NCBI GenBank assembly: GCA_002730655.1
Contig: PCAT01000034.1
Coordinates: 1 to 14,506, forward strand
Origin: Balneola sp.
GTDB lineage: Bacteria; Bacteroidota; Rhodothermia; Balneolales; Balneolaceae
Direction of reading: 5' to 3'
DNA: 14,506 nt
The notes beneath the pieces were generated by a model. It did not search any database. It was not told the DNA's origin and saw only the letters and a program-made list of their open reading frames with translations. Within the stretch, counting starts at the first letter, position 1. Each line of letters starts with the position of its first letter. The position numbers and the translations under genes are program-made. This document shows positions 8,101 through 14,504 of the stretch, one piece after another.

Positions 8101-8813
8101 TGCAGCAAGAGTGGACGGTAGAGGGAACCTTAGGTGCCTCAGGGCGCTTAGAAATCACTCCCAATTCTACTGGGATTCAAGGTTTAGCCGAATGGGATAA
8201 TTCTTCATCTATTCATCAACGCAATGTTGAAGTTATTCAATCTGCGAAAAAGGTTCTCAAACTAGAGGGTGGCTATCGTTTCAATGAAACAATATTTAGC
8301 GAATTAATGGGATCTCGAAGCCGTTTATTTGAATATTCGGATCAACTACGTCTCCGTAATTATTCTTTGACACAGTACACCATTGAGTCATCAATTAGCG
8401 CAAGAGTTAATCGTTCATGGAATATCAAAGCTATTTTAAAGCATAGTCGCCTAAATGATAGCCACTCATTTGCACAAGAATTTGTTTCGGTGGATGAGCT
8501 TGCCATAGTATTCCCAACTTTTACACTTCAACAATGGCAATATCGGATGGAACAGATCGTATATGTACCAGGAGGGATACAAGCTAGGGCGCAAATTGCG
8601 GTTCAAGAATTTAAATCTTCTGATACTCTAAATCCTTATATAGGTTTTAGGTTGACAGAGGGTATGGGTACGGGAAGAAGTGCAAGATGGGATCTAAACA
8701 CGCAATATAGATGGAAAGACTGGTTGGAATTACAAGTTGAATATCATGGAAGAACCGGAAAGAATGGTCCAGCAATTCACACATTGCAAATAAGCTTCAA
8801 TGCTCTTTTTTAA
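5142..8813 (+). CDS. Large exported, probable outer-membrane beta-barrel protein, function unknown
   Basis: A 1223-residue protein. The N-terminus has a basic/polar start and a hydrophobic stretch (about 20-42) that looks like a signal peptide. The rest is rich in alternating polar and aromatic residues, without long hydrophobic helices, and ends in QISFNALF with a terminal Phe, as in outer-membrane barrels. Two segments look like a family widespread in the Bacteroidota/Chlorobi group and partly shared with SprA: about 182-245 (GRITRGIVTG..., LTGKIGDETQLSAILTDRNI) and 335-365 (GTEKVYLDGKLLRRG, then DYIIDYSLGEINF). The second resembles a small beta domain before the barrel. I recall this family only as uncharacterised. 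GTG at 5136 is an alternative start two codons upstream. It lies 165 bases before the exb operon, which could energise outer-membrane work, but no direct link is shown. It is less likely a TonB receptor: I see no plug motif or TonB box. Confidence 0.65.
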   Translation: MSNIQLLSNFNCARLPNLSSVLMAVVLGILTNAILSDAILASSPQKNQINRGLTLNSDTLLVANITATDRLSISLGVIQSRLAVWYRSTRDRSEEPSANIDSTDKWSLLPNTYWQWDTSTGDWWLTSLAEATMDFPLDLAFIYQRSSVEPLFNQEKIREDIQQQLNLRRSLKPDPFQLEQSGRITRGIVTGTNQQVSLESGLDIQLTGKIGDETQLSAILTDRNIPFQPDGTTQSIREFDQLIIQITHPKYSLRMGDVDVGMSGASMHRINRRIQGVYAEQSFITKKGGESRIASFASQTRGIYTNEQINPVEGVQGPYRLQGASSSPFTTILAGTEKVYLDGKLLRRGIDQDYIIDYSLGEINFSSQELIRNESRIFVEYEYVENGFNRNLIASEVEYTSPNKRFSFNSMVSREADNNGFLAQDLLTESEIQLLKQAGDQTTISIDSGRPWIKDNDRSRAYIRVDTLWNNQKYTIYVKANDPKISESELVQVQFTQVGDNEGDYRRLETGLNIPIYKWVGENRGDFTSQTQLPTPMAHQVVSFEGSYILQENIRLSGNWSLSSYDVNRYSVKDNEDNVGLAYQSAIEWTNNMLGADYSRFHGYMRKMNAQYKGTERIREVEYQRLFDLNASIIEEQVFGGEWDWQHNKKEIKLGLIHLTTGSEERIRQTSLVKIGDSDEISLAYQQDLVRRLSSVNGIGYWLRQKGTVGVPLKKGSEHRPSSMIIGVDFEHEDQQRRRVDSDSLISPSQRFWSLGPSIMGLHNKWDWKVSWLLRDEDYTQAGLWIPHSTAFEQRYRINWRANEHIWGKQEIHFRTRKKTANLAFVPNDEDGEQEDYHSTQKNIGIVIGSQLEWGQIDQNGKVFWDYNASTRRRSNFQEIYVYVGPELGQYVWIDDNQDLLQQITEFYPELSSNEGEYIKRLIPGDDYQSLIQVRTKLRYSWMPFQSRLLNRPLWQAIQLNLDLLISEDNSQNELGRVLLLHPTTIMQQEWTVEGTLGASGRLEITPNSTGIQGLAEWDNSSSIHQRNVEVIQSAKKVLKLEGGYRFNETIFSELMGSRSRLFEYSDQLRLRNYSLTQYTIESSISARVNRSWNIKAILKHSRLNDSHSFAQEFVSVDELAIVFPTFTLQQWQYRMEQIVYVPGGIQARAQIAVQEFKSSDTLNPYIGFRLTEGMGTGRSARWDLNTQYRWKDWLELQVEYHGRTGKNGPAIHTLQISFNALF

Positions 8814-8901
8814 CATATTATTTATAATTATTAGCTAAAAAAAAGGTTACTTTTAAGAAAATAATTACTCAAAAAACATAGTGTTAATAAAAAGTTATCG
8901 C

Positions 8902-8933
8902 TTTGACATTTAATCATATTTGAGTTATTTTTT
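8902..8933 (+). promoter_or_regulatory. Candidate promoter of the exbB operon
   Basis: TTTG at 8902-8905, then 20 bases, then TATTTTTT at 8926-8933, close to the Bacteroidota TTTG-N20-TAnnTTTG pattern. The same bases also read as TTGACA-N17-TATTTT (8903-8908, 8926-8931), a sigma-70-type match. It is about 45 bases upstream of the exbB ATG and is the best promoter in the window. Confidence 0.5.
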
Positions 8934-8978
8934 TCGACTTAAAACTACTGATAATTAATAAACTATATTGGAGTGAAT

Positions 8979-9701
8979 ATGACATCGTCGATTGCTCTTT
9001 TCTTACTTCAAGCCCCAGTAGAAGAGGGCTTCTTCAACCTTATCGTTGAAAAATTTAACGAAGGTAATGATGGAGGGTGGATGTGGCCAGTACTAATCAC
9101 CCTTATTGCAGGTTTAGCCATATTCCTCGAACGTATTATTACTCTCAATTTAGCTGACATTAATACTCGCGAATTCATCCTAAGTGTCCAACAAGCATTA
9201 CAAGATGGTGGTATTGAAGCTGCCGAAGAGCTTTGCTCCCAAACTCGTGGTCCTGTAGCATCTGTGTTTCAAGCAGGACTAATGCGATCGCATGAGGGTA
9301 TAGATGCGGCTGAAAAGGCAATTGCAGCTTATGGCTCTATAGAAATGAGCTTTCTTGAGAGAGGACTTGTTTGGTTGTCACTTTTCATAGCCATTGCCCC
9401 ACTATTTGGTTTCTTGGGTACGGTAGTAGGAATGATTGAGGCGTTTGATGATATCGAAGCTGCGTCGGATATTTCCCCTAGTATTGTTGCAGGGGGTATA
9501 AAAACTGCATTATTAACTACTGCAGGGGGCTTGATTGCAGGTATAATACTTCAGATTGGATACAACTATTGTGTGTCTAAAATTGATCGTTTGATAGCTG
9601 AGATGGAAGAAAGTTCTATCACTCTAATTGACTCTATTATTTTACTACAGGAAGGAAAGCCGCTGATCGCAGTTGCTGAATCAACTGAATCAGAAGACTA
9701 A
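8979..9701 (+). CDS. exbB: MotA/TolQ/ExbB-family proton channel protein
   Basis: A 240-residue inner-membrane protein that forms the proton channel and stator of ExbBD/TolQR-type motors. It has a first membrane helix at about 34-51 (WMWPVLITLIAGLAIFLER), a cytoplasmic region, then two long helices. TM2 contains APLFGFLGTVVGMIEAF (about 140-156) and TM3 contains GGIKTALLTTAGGL (172-185). The channel threonines of TM2 and TM3 (T148, T181) are present. The glutamate that E. coli ExbB has in 'IAEAL' is a Thr here (T176); I believe this occurs in other Bacteroidota ExbB proteins too. I chose ATG 8979 because GGAG at 8970-8973 lies five bases before it; the GTG at 8973 overlaps that site. It is the first gene of a four-gene operon. 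Confidence 0.92.
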   Translation: MTSSIALFLLQAPVEEGFFNLIVEKFNEGNDGGWMWPVLITLIAGLAIFLERIITLNLADINTREFILSVQQALQDGGIEAAEELCSQTRGPVASVFQAGLMRSHEGIDAAEKAIAAYGSIEMSFLERGLVWLSLFIAIAPLFGFLGTVVGMIEAFDDIEAASDISPSIVAGGIKTALLTTAGGLIAGIILQIGYNYCVSKIDRLIAEMEESSITLIDSIILLQEGKPLIAVAESTESED

Positions 9702-9715
9702 CCCATAACCGGAAG

Positions 9716-9722
9716 AAGGAGG
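9716..9722 (+). promoter_or_regulatory. Strong Shine-Dalgarno site
   Basis: AAGGAGG stands five bases before the ATG at 9728. It is complete and well spaced, unlike the A-rich or absent sites before rpsF, rpsR, rplI and ftsH. It supports the small gene 9728-10009 as real and well translated. Confidence 0.75.
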
Positions 9723-9727
9723 TCATT

Positions 9728-10009
9728 ATGACAGGATCAATAATAGCACAAATTGCTGTAATAGGAGCATTTGTTCTTATTGGGTTGGGTATTTTAGCTA
9801 TGATTGCTTCAGGAGTTAGGGGAATAACTCAAGGGAAGCAAGATTTTAAGCGTATAGCGTTGATAACAACTCCCTTTATTATTTTTGTAATTTCCTATGT
9901 CGCGCTAAATGATGTAACCAAAGCAGGAGTATTTACTACTATGGCTATGATGTTAGTCATGATTATTTCCATAGTGTTTACTGGACTACGTGGAACGTTT
10001 AAATTCTAG
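9728..10009 (+). CDS. Small three-helix membrane protein in the exb operon, function unknown
   Basis: A 93-residue protein I cannot assign to a named family. Three hydrophobic segments are visible: about 7-29, 42-60 and 66-87. The loop between the first two is basic (RGITQGKQDFKR, about 30-41), placing it in the cytoplasm if the positive-inside rule holds; the N-terminus would then be outside. There is no Asp in a membrane helix near the N-terminus, so it is not an ExbD. It sits 26 bases after exbB behind a near-perfect Shine-Dalgarno site and 12 bases before the first exbD. This argues for a stoichiometric membrane partner of the motor. I recall similar unnamed small proteins at this spot in relatives, which is memory, not a search. 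Confidence 0.85.
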   Translation: MTGSIIAQIAVIGAFVLIGLGILAMIASGVRGITQGKQDFKRIALITTPFIIFVISYVALNDVTKAGVFTTMAMMLVMIISIVFTGLRGTFKF

Positions 10010-10021
10010 AGAGCTTCAACT

Positions 10022-10564
10022 ATGATGTTAAAAAAGAAAAAACGTGAAGGTGCAGATATCAATGGTTCATCCATGGCTGATATAGCGTTTCTTTTACTTA
10101 TTTTCTTTCTGGTTACAACTACAATAAATGTGGACACTGGAATTGGAATGGTGTTACCTCCCCCATTGGATCCAGAGCAGGAACCCCCTCCCATTCGTGA
10201 ACGTAACTTGATGAAAATTTTAGTTAACTCCCAGGGACTTGTTCTCATGGACGAAGAGCCTGTCTCAGTTTCAGAAGTTAAAGATAAACTTATTGAGTTT
10301 ATCTCGAACCCAGAGAGTAATGAAGAGTTAGCGATATCTCCTGATGCTGCCATTGTATCCTTAAAGACACAAAGAGAAACGCCTTACTCAATCTATATAG
10401 ATATGTTGGATGAAGTAATGGCTGCCTATAAAGACTTACGCGATGCTGCTTCAAGATCAAACTATGGTGTACCCTACGATGCACTTGTAGATGATAGTCC
10501 TCAACAAGATCAAATCAGAGAAATGTACCCTAAGAAAATTTCAATTGCTGAACCGGATAGTTAA
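10022..10564 (+). CDS. exbD: ExbD/TolR-family biopolymer transport protein, first copy
   Basis: A 180-residue protein with a basic cytoplasmic N-terminus, one membrane helix and a periplasmic domain, the ExbD/TolR plan. The helix carries the key aspartate in SSMADIAFLLLIFFLVTT (D20), which takes up protons in the ExbB channel. A Pro-rich linker follows (VLPPPLDPEQEPPP, about 44-57). The protein is longer than typical ExbD (about 140) because of an acidic, polar C-terminal part after about residue 140. ATG codons stand at 10022 and 10025; either start gives the same protein minus one Met. It ends two bases before the second exbD, so the two are probably translationally coupled. Confidence 0.92.
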   Translation: MMLKKKKREGADINGSSMADIAFLLLIFFLVTTTINVDTGIGMVLPPPLDPEQEPPPIRERNLMKILVNSQGLVLMDEEPVSVSEVKDKLIEFISNPESNEELAISPDAAIVSLKTQRETPYSIYIDMLDEVMAAYKDLRDAASRSNYGVPYDALVDDSPQQDQIREMYPKKISIAEPDS

Positions 10565-10566
10565 TC

Positions 10567-11016
10567 ATGGCAAATTTTAAGAAAAAGCAAGCAGGTAGTA
10601 AGCAAGAAATACCCACTTCGGCAATGCCAGATGTGGTATTCATGTTGCTCTTTTTCTTTATGGTTACCACAGTACTGAGAGAAGTCACTCTGAAGGTAAA
10701 ATTAGATCTCACCCAGGCAAATAACATAGAGAAAATTGAACAAAAGCGACTAGTATCGTACATCTATATGGGACCAGAACGCTTACCAGGTAATCAATTA
10801 GGTGATGACAAAGTTCAAATAGATGATGCTATAGTCGATGATTTAGGAGCGATTAGGAATCTAATGTATGATAAGTTGATTGAGGAACCAAGACTAATTG
10901 TTTCATTGAGGGTAGACCAGAATTCGGAGTTTGGTTTGCTAACAGATGTTCAAAAGGAACTTCAACAGGCAGGAACTTTTAGAATAAACTACTCTACTAA
11001 GCGAGAAGCAGATTAG
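10567..11016 (+). CDS. exbD: ExbD/TolR-family biopolymer transport protein, second copy
   Basis: A 149-residue protein of the same plan as its neighbour: basic N-terminus, one membrane helix with aspartate (SAMPDVVFMLLFFFMVTT, D22), and a periplasmic domain with the usual ExbD-like 'LRVDQNSEFGLLTDVQKEL' segment (about 115-133). It is clearly different in sequence from the first ExbD, so the pair is not a recent duplication. Two ExbDs with one ExbB suggest a mixed ExbD dimer in the channel, as inferred for other Bacteroidota. It is the last gene of the operon; a terminator follows 22 bases after the stop. No TonB or energy-coupling rod protein is encoded next to it. Confidence 0.92.
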   Translation: MANFKKKQAGSKQEIPTSAMPDVVFMLLFFFMVTTVLREVTLKVKLDLTQANNIEKIEQKRLVSYIYMGPERLPGNQLGDDKVQIDDAIVDDLGAIRNLMYDKLIEEPRLIVSLRVDQNSEFGLLTDVQKELQQAGTFRINYSTKREAD

Positions 11017-11018
11017 AC

Positions 11019-11026
11019 TATATTTG
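11019..11026 (+). promoter_or_regulatory. Perfect TAnnTTTG -7 box between exbD and the ThiL-like gene
   Basis: TATATTTG matches the -7 consensus exactly, three bases after the exbD stop. There is no clear -33 box. If used, transcription of the ThiL-like gene would start just before the terminator hairpin. Confidence 0.3.
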
Positions 11027-11037
11027 GTAAAGATTGT

Positions 11038-11072
11038 AAAGGCAACCATGTAAAGCATGGCTGCCTTTTTTT
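11038..11072 (+). terminator. Intrinsic terminator of the exb operon
   Basis: AAAGGCA/TGCCTTT and CCATG/CATGG form a 12-bp stem with one internal A-C mismatch around the loop TAAAG, followed by a run of T (to 11072). It overlaps the ATG at 11057. Confidence 0.85.
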
Positions 11073-11086
11073 ATATATTTAAGTTT

Positions 11087-12136
11087 ATGAAAAATTCTTT
11101 TACACCCATATCACAACTAGGGCACTCGGCTGTCCTCAAAAAGCTAGATAAATTCAGAGGGGATAGCTCTCTACCTATTAACCTGATGGGGAAAAAGTTA
11201 ACCGGCCTGTCCGTTTCTAATATTGTTAAACACTATGGAGCCAATACCCAAATTTGTCAACAGAGCATACAACTAATTGAAGGAATACATTTCGATCTAA
11301 GCTATACTCCTCTAGAACATGTAGGATATAAGGCAGTCTCACAATTTTCAAATGAATGTTATGCAGAAAATGGCAGGCCTATCTCGCTTTCATGTGATTT
11401 ATCTATACCTAATAAGGTATCTGTTGAAATGATTCAATTGATTATGTCCGGGGTTAACAAAGCTTGTATAGCGAATGAAATTATGTTAGATAATAAGGGT
11501 TTTCACAGTAACTCTAACCAAATAACCATTCACGTTCACGGGATTGCTATCGCCAAAGAGGATAGGCGTACTTCTATTGAGAATGTTCAGAAAGATGATG
11601 CTATTTGTGTTTCTGGAGATTTAGGGGCTGCTATTGCAGGTTTACGTATTCTCATGAGAGAAAAGAAATTCTGGCAGGATAGTGGCGGAGGTGAATTTCA
11701 ACCAGATTTAGGTGACTATGAATATGTGATTCAACGACAACTAATGCCAAAATCTAGAAAGGATATCATCGATTGTTTTGAAGAATTTGACATCCTGCCT
11801 ACGTTCATAAGTCATCTAAATATGGGCGTTATCAATGATGTGGCTCAACTGTGCGAGAAAACGGGTCTAGGTGCGCATATCTATCAAGCAACCCTGCCGG
11901 TAGCAATTGAAACTAGACAAGTAGCAGATGAAATGGAAGAAGATGTTGATAAATACGCATATTATGGCGGTGAAGATGCTGAATTACTATTCACACTGAG
12001 TGAGAAAGATGCGGATCGACTTTTTACTCTTTTTAAAGACTTTACGGTGATTGGGCGAATGACAGAGGTAAATTCTGCGTTTACTATACAAACATCCGAC
12101 GGTCAAATCTTAAGCTTTGACGAAATCAAAGACTGA
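11087..12136 (+). CDS. ThiL-like protein lacking the catalytic acidic residues (probable pseudo-kinase)
   Basis: A 349-residue protein of full ThiL length. ThiL phosphorylates thiamine monophosphate to the diphosphate with Mg-ATP. Fold landmarks are well kept: EGIHFDLSYTPLEHVGYKAV (65-84), YAENGRP (92-98), VSGDLGAAIAGL (175-186), QRQLMPKSRKDI (216-227) and GGEDAELLFTL (294-304). By alignment with ThiL from memory, the ligand motifs are lost. GDDAA reads SVSNI (42-46), STD reads QSI (59-61), the Asp of 'DIYAM' is Glu90, GGD reads NKG (136-138), and DISDG reads HLNMG (243-247). The frame is intact, so this is not a decayed gene but probably a non-catalytic relative, perhaps ligand-binding or regulatory. 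I prefer ATG 11087 because the in-frame ATG 11057 lies inside the exb terminator hairpin and adds residues that do not look ThiL-like. It lies between the exb operon and ftsH. Confidence 0.8.
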   Translation: MKNSFTPISQLGHSAVLKKLDKFRGDSSLPINLMGKKLTGLSVSNIVKHYGANTQICQQSIQLIEGIHFDLSYTPLEHVGYKAVSQFSNECYAENGRPISLSCDLSIPNKVSVEMIQLIMSGVNKACIANEIMLDNKGFHSNSNQITIHVHGIAIAKEDRRTSIENVQKDDAICVSGDLGAAIAGLRILMREKKFWQDSGGGEFQPDLGDYEYVIQRQLMPKSRKDIIDCFEEFDILPTFISHLNMGVINDVAQLCEKTGLGAHIYQATLPVAIETRQVADEMEEDVDKYAYYGGEDAELLFTLSEKDADRLFTLFKDFTVIGRMTEVNSAFTIQTSDGQILSFDEIKD

Positions 12137-12143
12137 TGCACCT

Positions 12144-12175
12144 TTTGTCAGTATTATTCATCTGGCACATTTTTT
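12144..12175 (+). promoter_or_regulatory. Candidate promoter of ftsH
   Basis: TTTG at 12144-12147, 20 bases, then CATTTTTT at 12168-12175; also readable as TTGTCA-N17-CATTTT. It resembles the exbB promoter in spacing but is a weaker match. It lies about 65 bases before the ftsH ATG. Confidence 0.35.
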
Positions 12176-12240
12176 GCGAGTTATCGTATTAAAATAAAGA
12201 CTATCTGTTTTAACAATACAAATTCACACCTGTACCATTA

Positions 12241-14388
12241 ATGGCCGAAAAAAAGCCCCCCTTAAAAAATCCCTTAAAGTCACCACTCAATAAAAAAGAT
12301 GGTGCAAATCCCAAATTCCCAACTTGGGGATTTTTAGTAATCATTTTGTTTCTCATTGTGATACAGTTCTTGTTTTTAAACCCTAAACCTGCCAATGGAA
12401 TTAAGTACAGTGAATTCTTAGATCAGGTAAAGAATGGATACGTTGAAGAAATTATTATCAAGAACCAGGTAAATGTATATGGAAAGTATAACGAATCAGC
12501 TTTAAGAGATGGCATTATCGCCCCCCCTGAGCAAAAAGATTCGCCTTTAAATCTCCCAACAACTATGGTGGACGAGTATAGAACATTTATGACCACCATA
12601 CTACCAAATGACGAGATTCGTCCGATACTGGATGATTATGGGGTAGAATATGAAGTGAGAATAGAAGAAGAATGGTTTAGTGGTATATTCATGTGGCTTG
12701 TCATGATTGGTTTAGCAATTGGATTCTGGGTTTTTATTTTTCGCCGAATGAATCCAGGACAACAAGTTCTGAACATTGGAAAAAATAAGGCATCTTTATA
12801 TGATCAGCAGACTGAAATAAAAGTGACTTTCAAAGATGTTGCTGGATTAGACGAAGCAAAGGCCGAGGTAGAGGAAGTAGTAGATTTTCTAAAAAGTCCT
12901 CAAAAATTTACAAAACTTGGTGGTACCCTGCCAAAGGGTGTGTTATTGGTGGGCCCCCCGGGAACAGGTAAAACACTACTAGCTAAGGCTACAGCTGGTG
13001 AAGCGAGTGTTCCATTTTTTAGCTTAAGCGGGTCCGATTTCGTGGAGATGTTTGTTGGAGTTGGTGCCGCACGTGTCCGGGATCTTTTTAAACAAGCAAA
13101 GGAAAAAGCTCCTTGTATTGTTTTCATTGATGAAATAGACTCAATTGGCCGATCGCGTGGTAAGGGTATGGCAATGGGATCAAATGATGAACGTGAAAAT
13201 ACATTAAATCAACTCTTGAGTGAAATGGATGGTTTTAACTCCGACAAAGGGGTTATTTTAATGGCTGCTACAAATCGTCCTGATATTTTAGATTCAGCAC
13301 TACTTCGTCCAGGACGTTTTGATCGTCAGGTCCTAATTGATAAACCAGATTTAAATGGTCGAGTTGAAGTATTAAAGGTCCATGTAAAAAAATTAAAACT
13401 TTCAAGATCAATTGATTTACGCGTTCTAGCTTCTCAGACTCCAGGGTTTGCGGGAGCAGAATTAGCCAACTTATGCAATGAAGCAGCATTGATTGCCGCT
13501 AGACGAGGGAAAAAATCAGTTGGGATGGTTGATTTTCAAGATTCGATTGAAAAAGTCATAGCGGGACTTGAACGTAAAAACAAGCTTATTAGCCCTGAAG
13601 AGCGTAAAATTGTTGCTTATCACGAAGCAGGACATGCCATTGTGGGATGGTTCTTAGAGTACACCGACCCGGTACTTAAGGTAAGTATCGTACCAAGAGG
13701 ATTGGCAGCTTTGGGTTACACTCTACAGACACCGCTAGAAGATCGTTTCTTAATGACTACTGAAGAATTGAATGAGAAAATTTGTGCACTTTTGGGTGGT
13801 AGAATAGCTGAGCAAATAATATTTGGTAAAATATCTACAGGAGCACAGAACGATCTTGAGCGGATTACTAATATGGCATATGCAATGGTTGCAGAATATG
13901 GTATGAGTGAAGAGTTGGGCTATATATCGCTGCGAGATTCAAATAACCCAGAAAATAGTTATGGGTTTAACAGAAAATATTCTCCTGATACATCTAATCG
14001 AATTGACGATGCGGTTCAATCTATTATCAAAAATAATTATGACCGAACTTATGAATTACTTGTAGAGCATCAAGACAAATTAGAATTACTTGCGAAAACT
14101 CTACTCGAAAAAGAAGTCATGAATCATCAAGAGCTTCGAGAATTACTTGGTGATCGTCCAAAAGGTAAACATGCAGATGGTCTCTTTTCAGAGGCAAATA
14201 TAGTGGATGAAGTTATCTCAGATGATGAAGCTAATGAAGAATCATCTGAAGAAGAAATTTTGACTAAAAACAAATTGATGAACACTAATGAGGGTGGAAC
14301 TTCTCTTAAAAATCCCAAGGAAGAGCAGCTTAAGAAAATTGTAAATAAGCCTAATAACGACACTAAAAAGAAAAATGAAAATAAATAA
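12241..14388 (+). CDS. ftsH: ATP-dependent zinc metalloprotease FtsH
   Basis: A 715-residue membrane-anchored AAA+ protease that extracts and degrades membrane and short-lived cytosolic proteins as a hexamer. In order: a Lys/Pro-rich cytoplasmic tail (1-27), TM1 (about 29-46), a periplasmic domain, TM2 (about 148-167), the AAA domain with Walker A GPPGTGKT (238-245), pore motif MFVGVGA (270-276), Walker B IVFIDEID (293-300), and arginine fingers in LLRPGRFDR (R356, R359). The protease domain has zinc-site HEAGH (461-465) and the third ligand Asp538 in NDLERIT. All catalytic residues are present. The C-terminus from about residue 640 is a low-complexity tail rich in Glu, Asn and Lys, somewhat longer than E. 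coli FtsH (about 644 total). It stands 104 bases after the ThiL-like gene. Confidence 0.97.
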   Translation: MAEKKPPLKNPLKSPLNKKDGANPKFPTWGFLVIILFLIVIQFLFLNPKPANGIKYSEFLDQVKNGYVEEIIIKNQVNVYGKYNESALRDGIIAPPEQKDSPLNLPTTMVDEYRTFMTTILPNDEIRPILDDYGVEYEVRIEEEWFSGIFMWLVMIGLAIGFWVFIFRRMNPGQQVLNIGKNKASLYDQQTEIKVTFKDVAGLDEAKAEVEEVVDFLKSPQKFTKLGGTLPKGVLLVGPPGTGKTLLAKATAGEASVPFFSLSGSDFVEMFVGVGAARVRDLFKQAKEKAPCIVFIDEIDSIGRSRGKGMAMGSNDERENTLNQLLSEMDGFNSDKGVILMAATNRPDILDSALLRPGRFDRQVLIDKPDLNGRVEVLKVHVKKLKLSRSIDLRVLASQTPGFAGAELANLCNEAALIAARRGKKSVGMVDFQDSIEKVIAGLERKNKLISPEERKIVAYHEAGHAIVGWFLEYTDPVLKVSIVPRGLAALGYTLQTPLEDRFLMTTEELNEKICALLGGRIAEQIIFGKISTGAQNDLERITNMAYAMVAEYGMSEELGYISLRDSNNPENSYGFNRKYSPDTSNRIDDAVQSIIKNNYDRTYELLVEHQDKLELLAKTLLEKEVMNHQELRELLGDRPKGKHADGLFSEANIVDEVISDDEANEESSEEEILTKNKLMNTNEGGTSLKNPKEEQLKKIVNKPNNDTKKKNENK

Positions 14389-14480
14389 AGATTTATTCTC
14401 TTAGTTTTTAATGTTTGTTAGTATGAAAAATCATTTATAAAGTGTATTCACTCAGGAATCTTTTTTTGACAGTAAATAAT

Positions 14481-14504
14481 AAAGTAGAAGGATACTTTCT
14501 TTTA
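14481..14504 (+). terminator. Possible weak terminator after ftsH
   Basis: AAAGTA (14481-14486) pairs with TACTTT (14493-14498) around loop GAAGGA and is followed by CTTTTA. The stem is short and AT-rich, so this may be chance; the window ends here. Confidence 0.25.

Noticed and set aside
8814..8900. Terminator after the large outer-membrane gene
   Set aside because: The stretch is very AT-rich with short complementary words, but I found no stem of useful strength followed by T residues.
11087..12136. Decayed thiL pseudogene
   Set aside because: The frame is intact over the full family length and the structural motifs are well kept; the changes cluster at ligand residues, which does not look like random decay.
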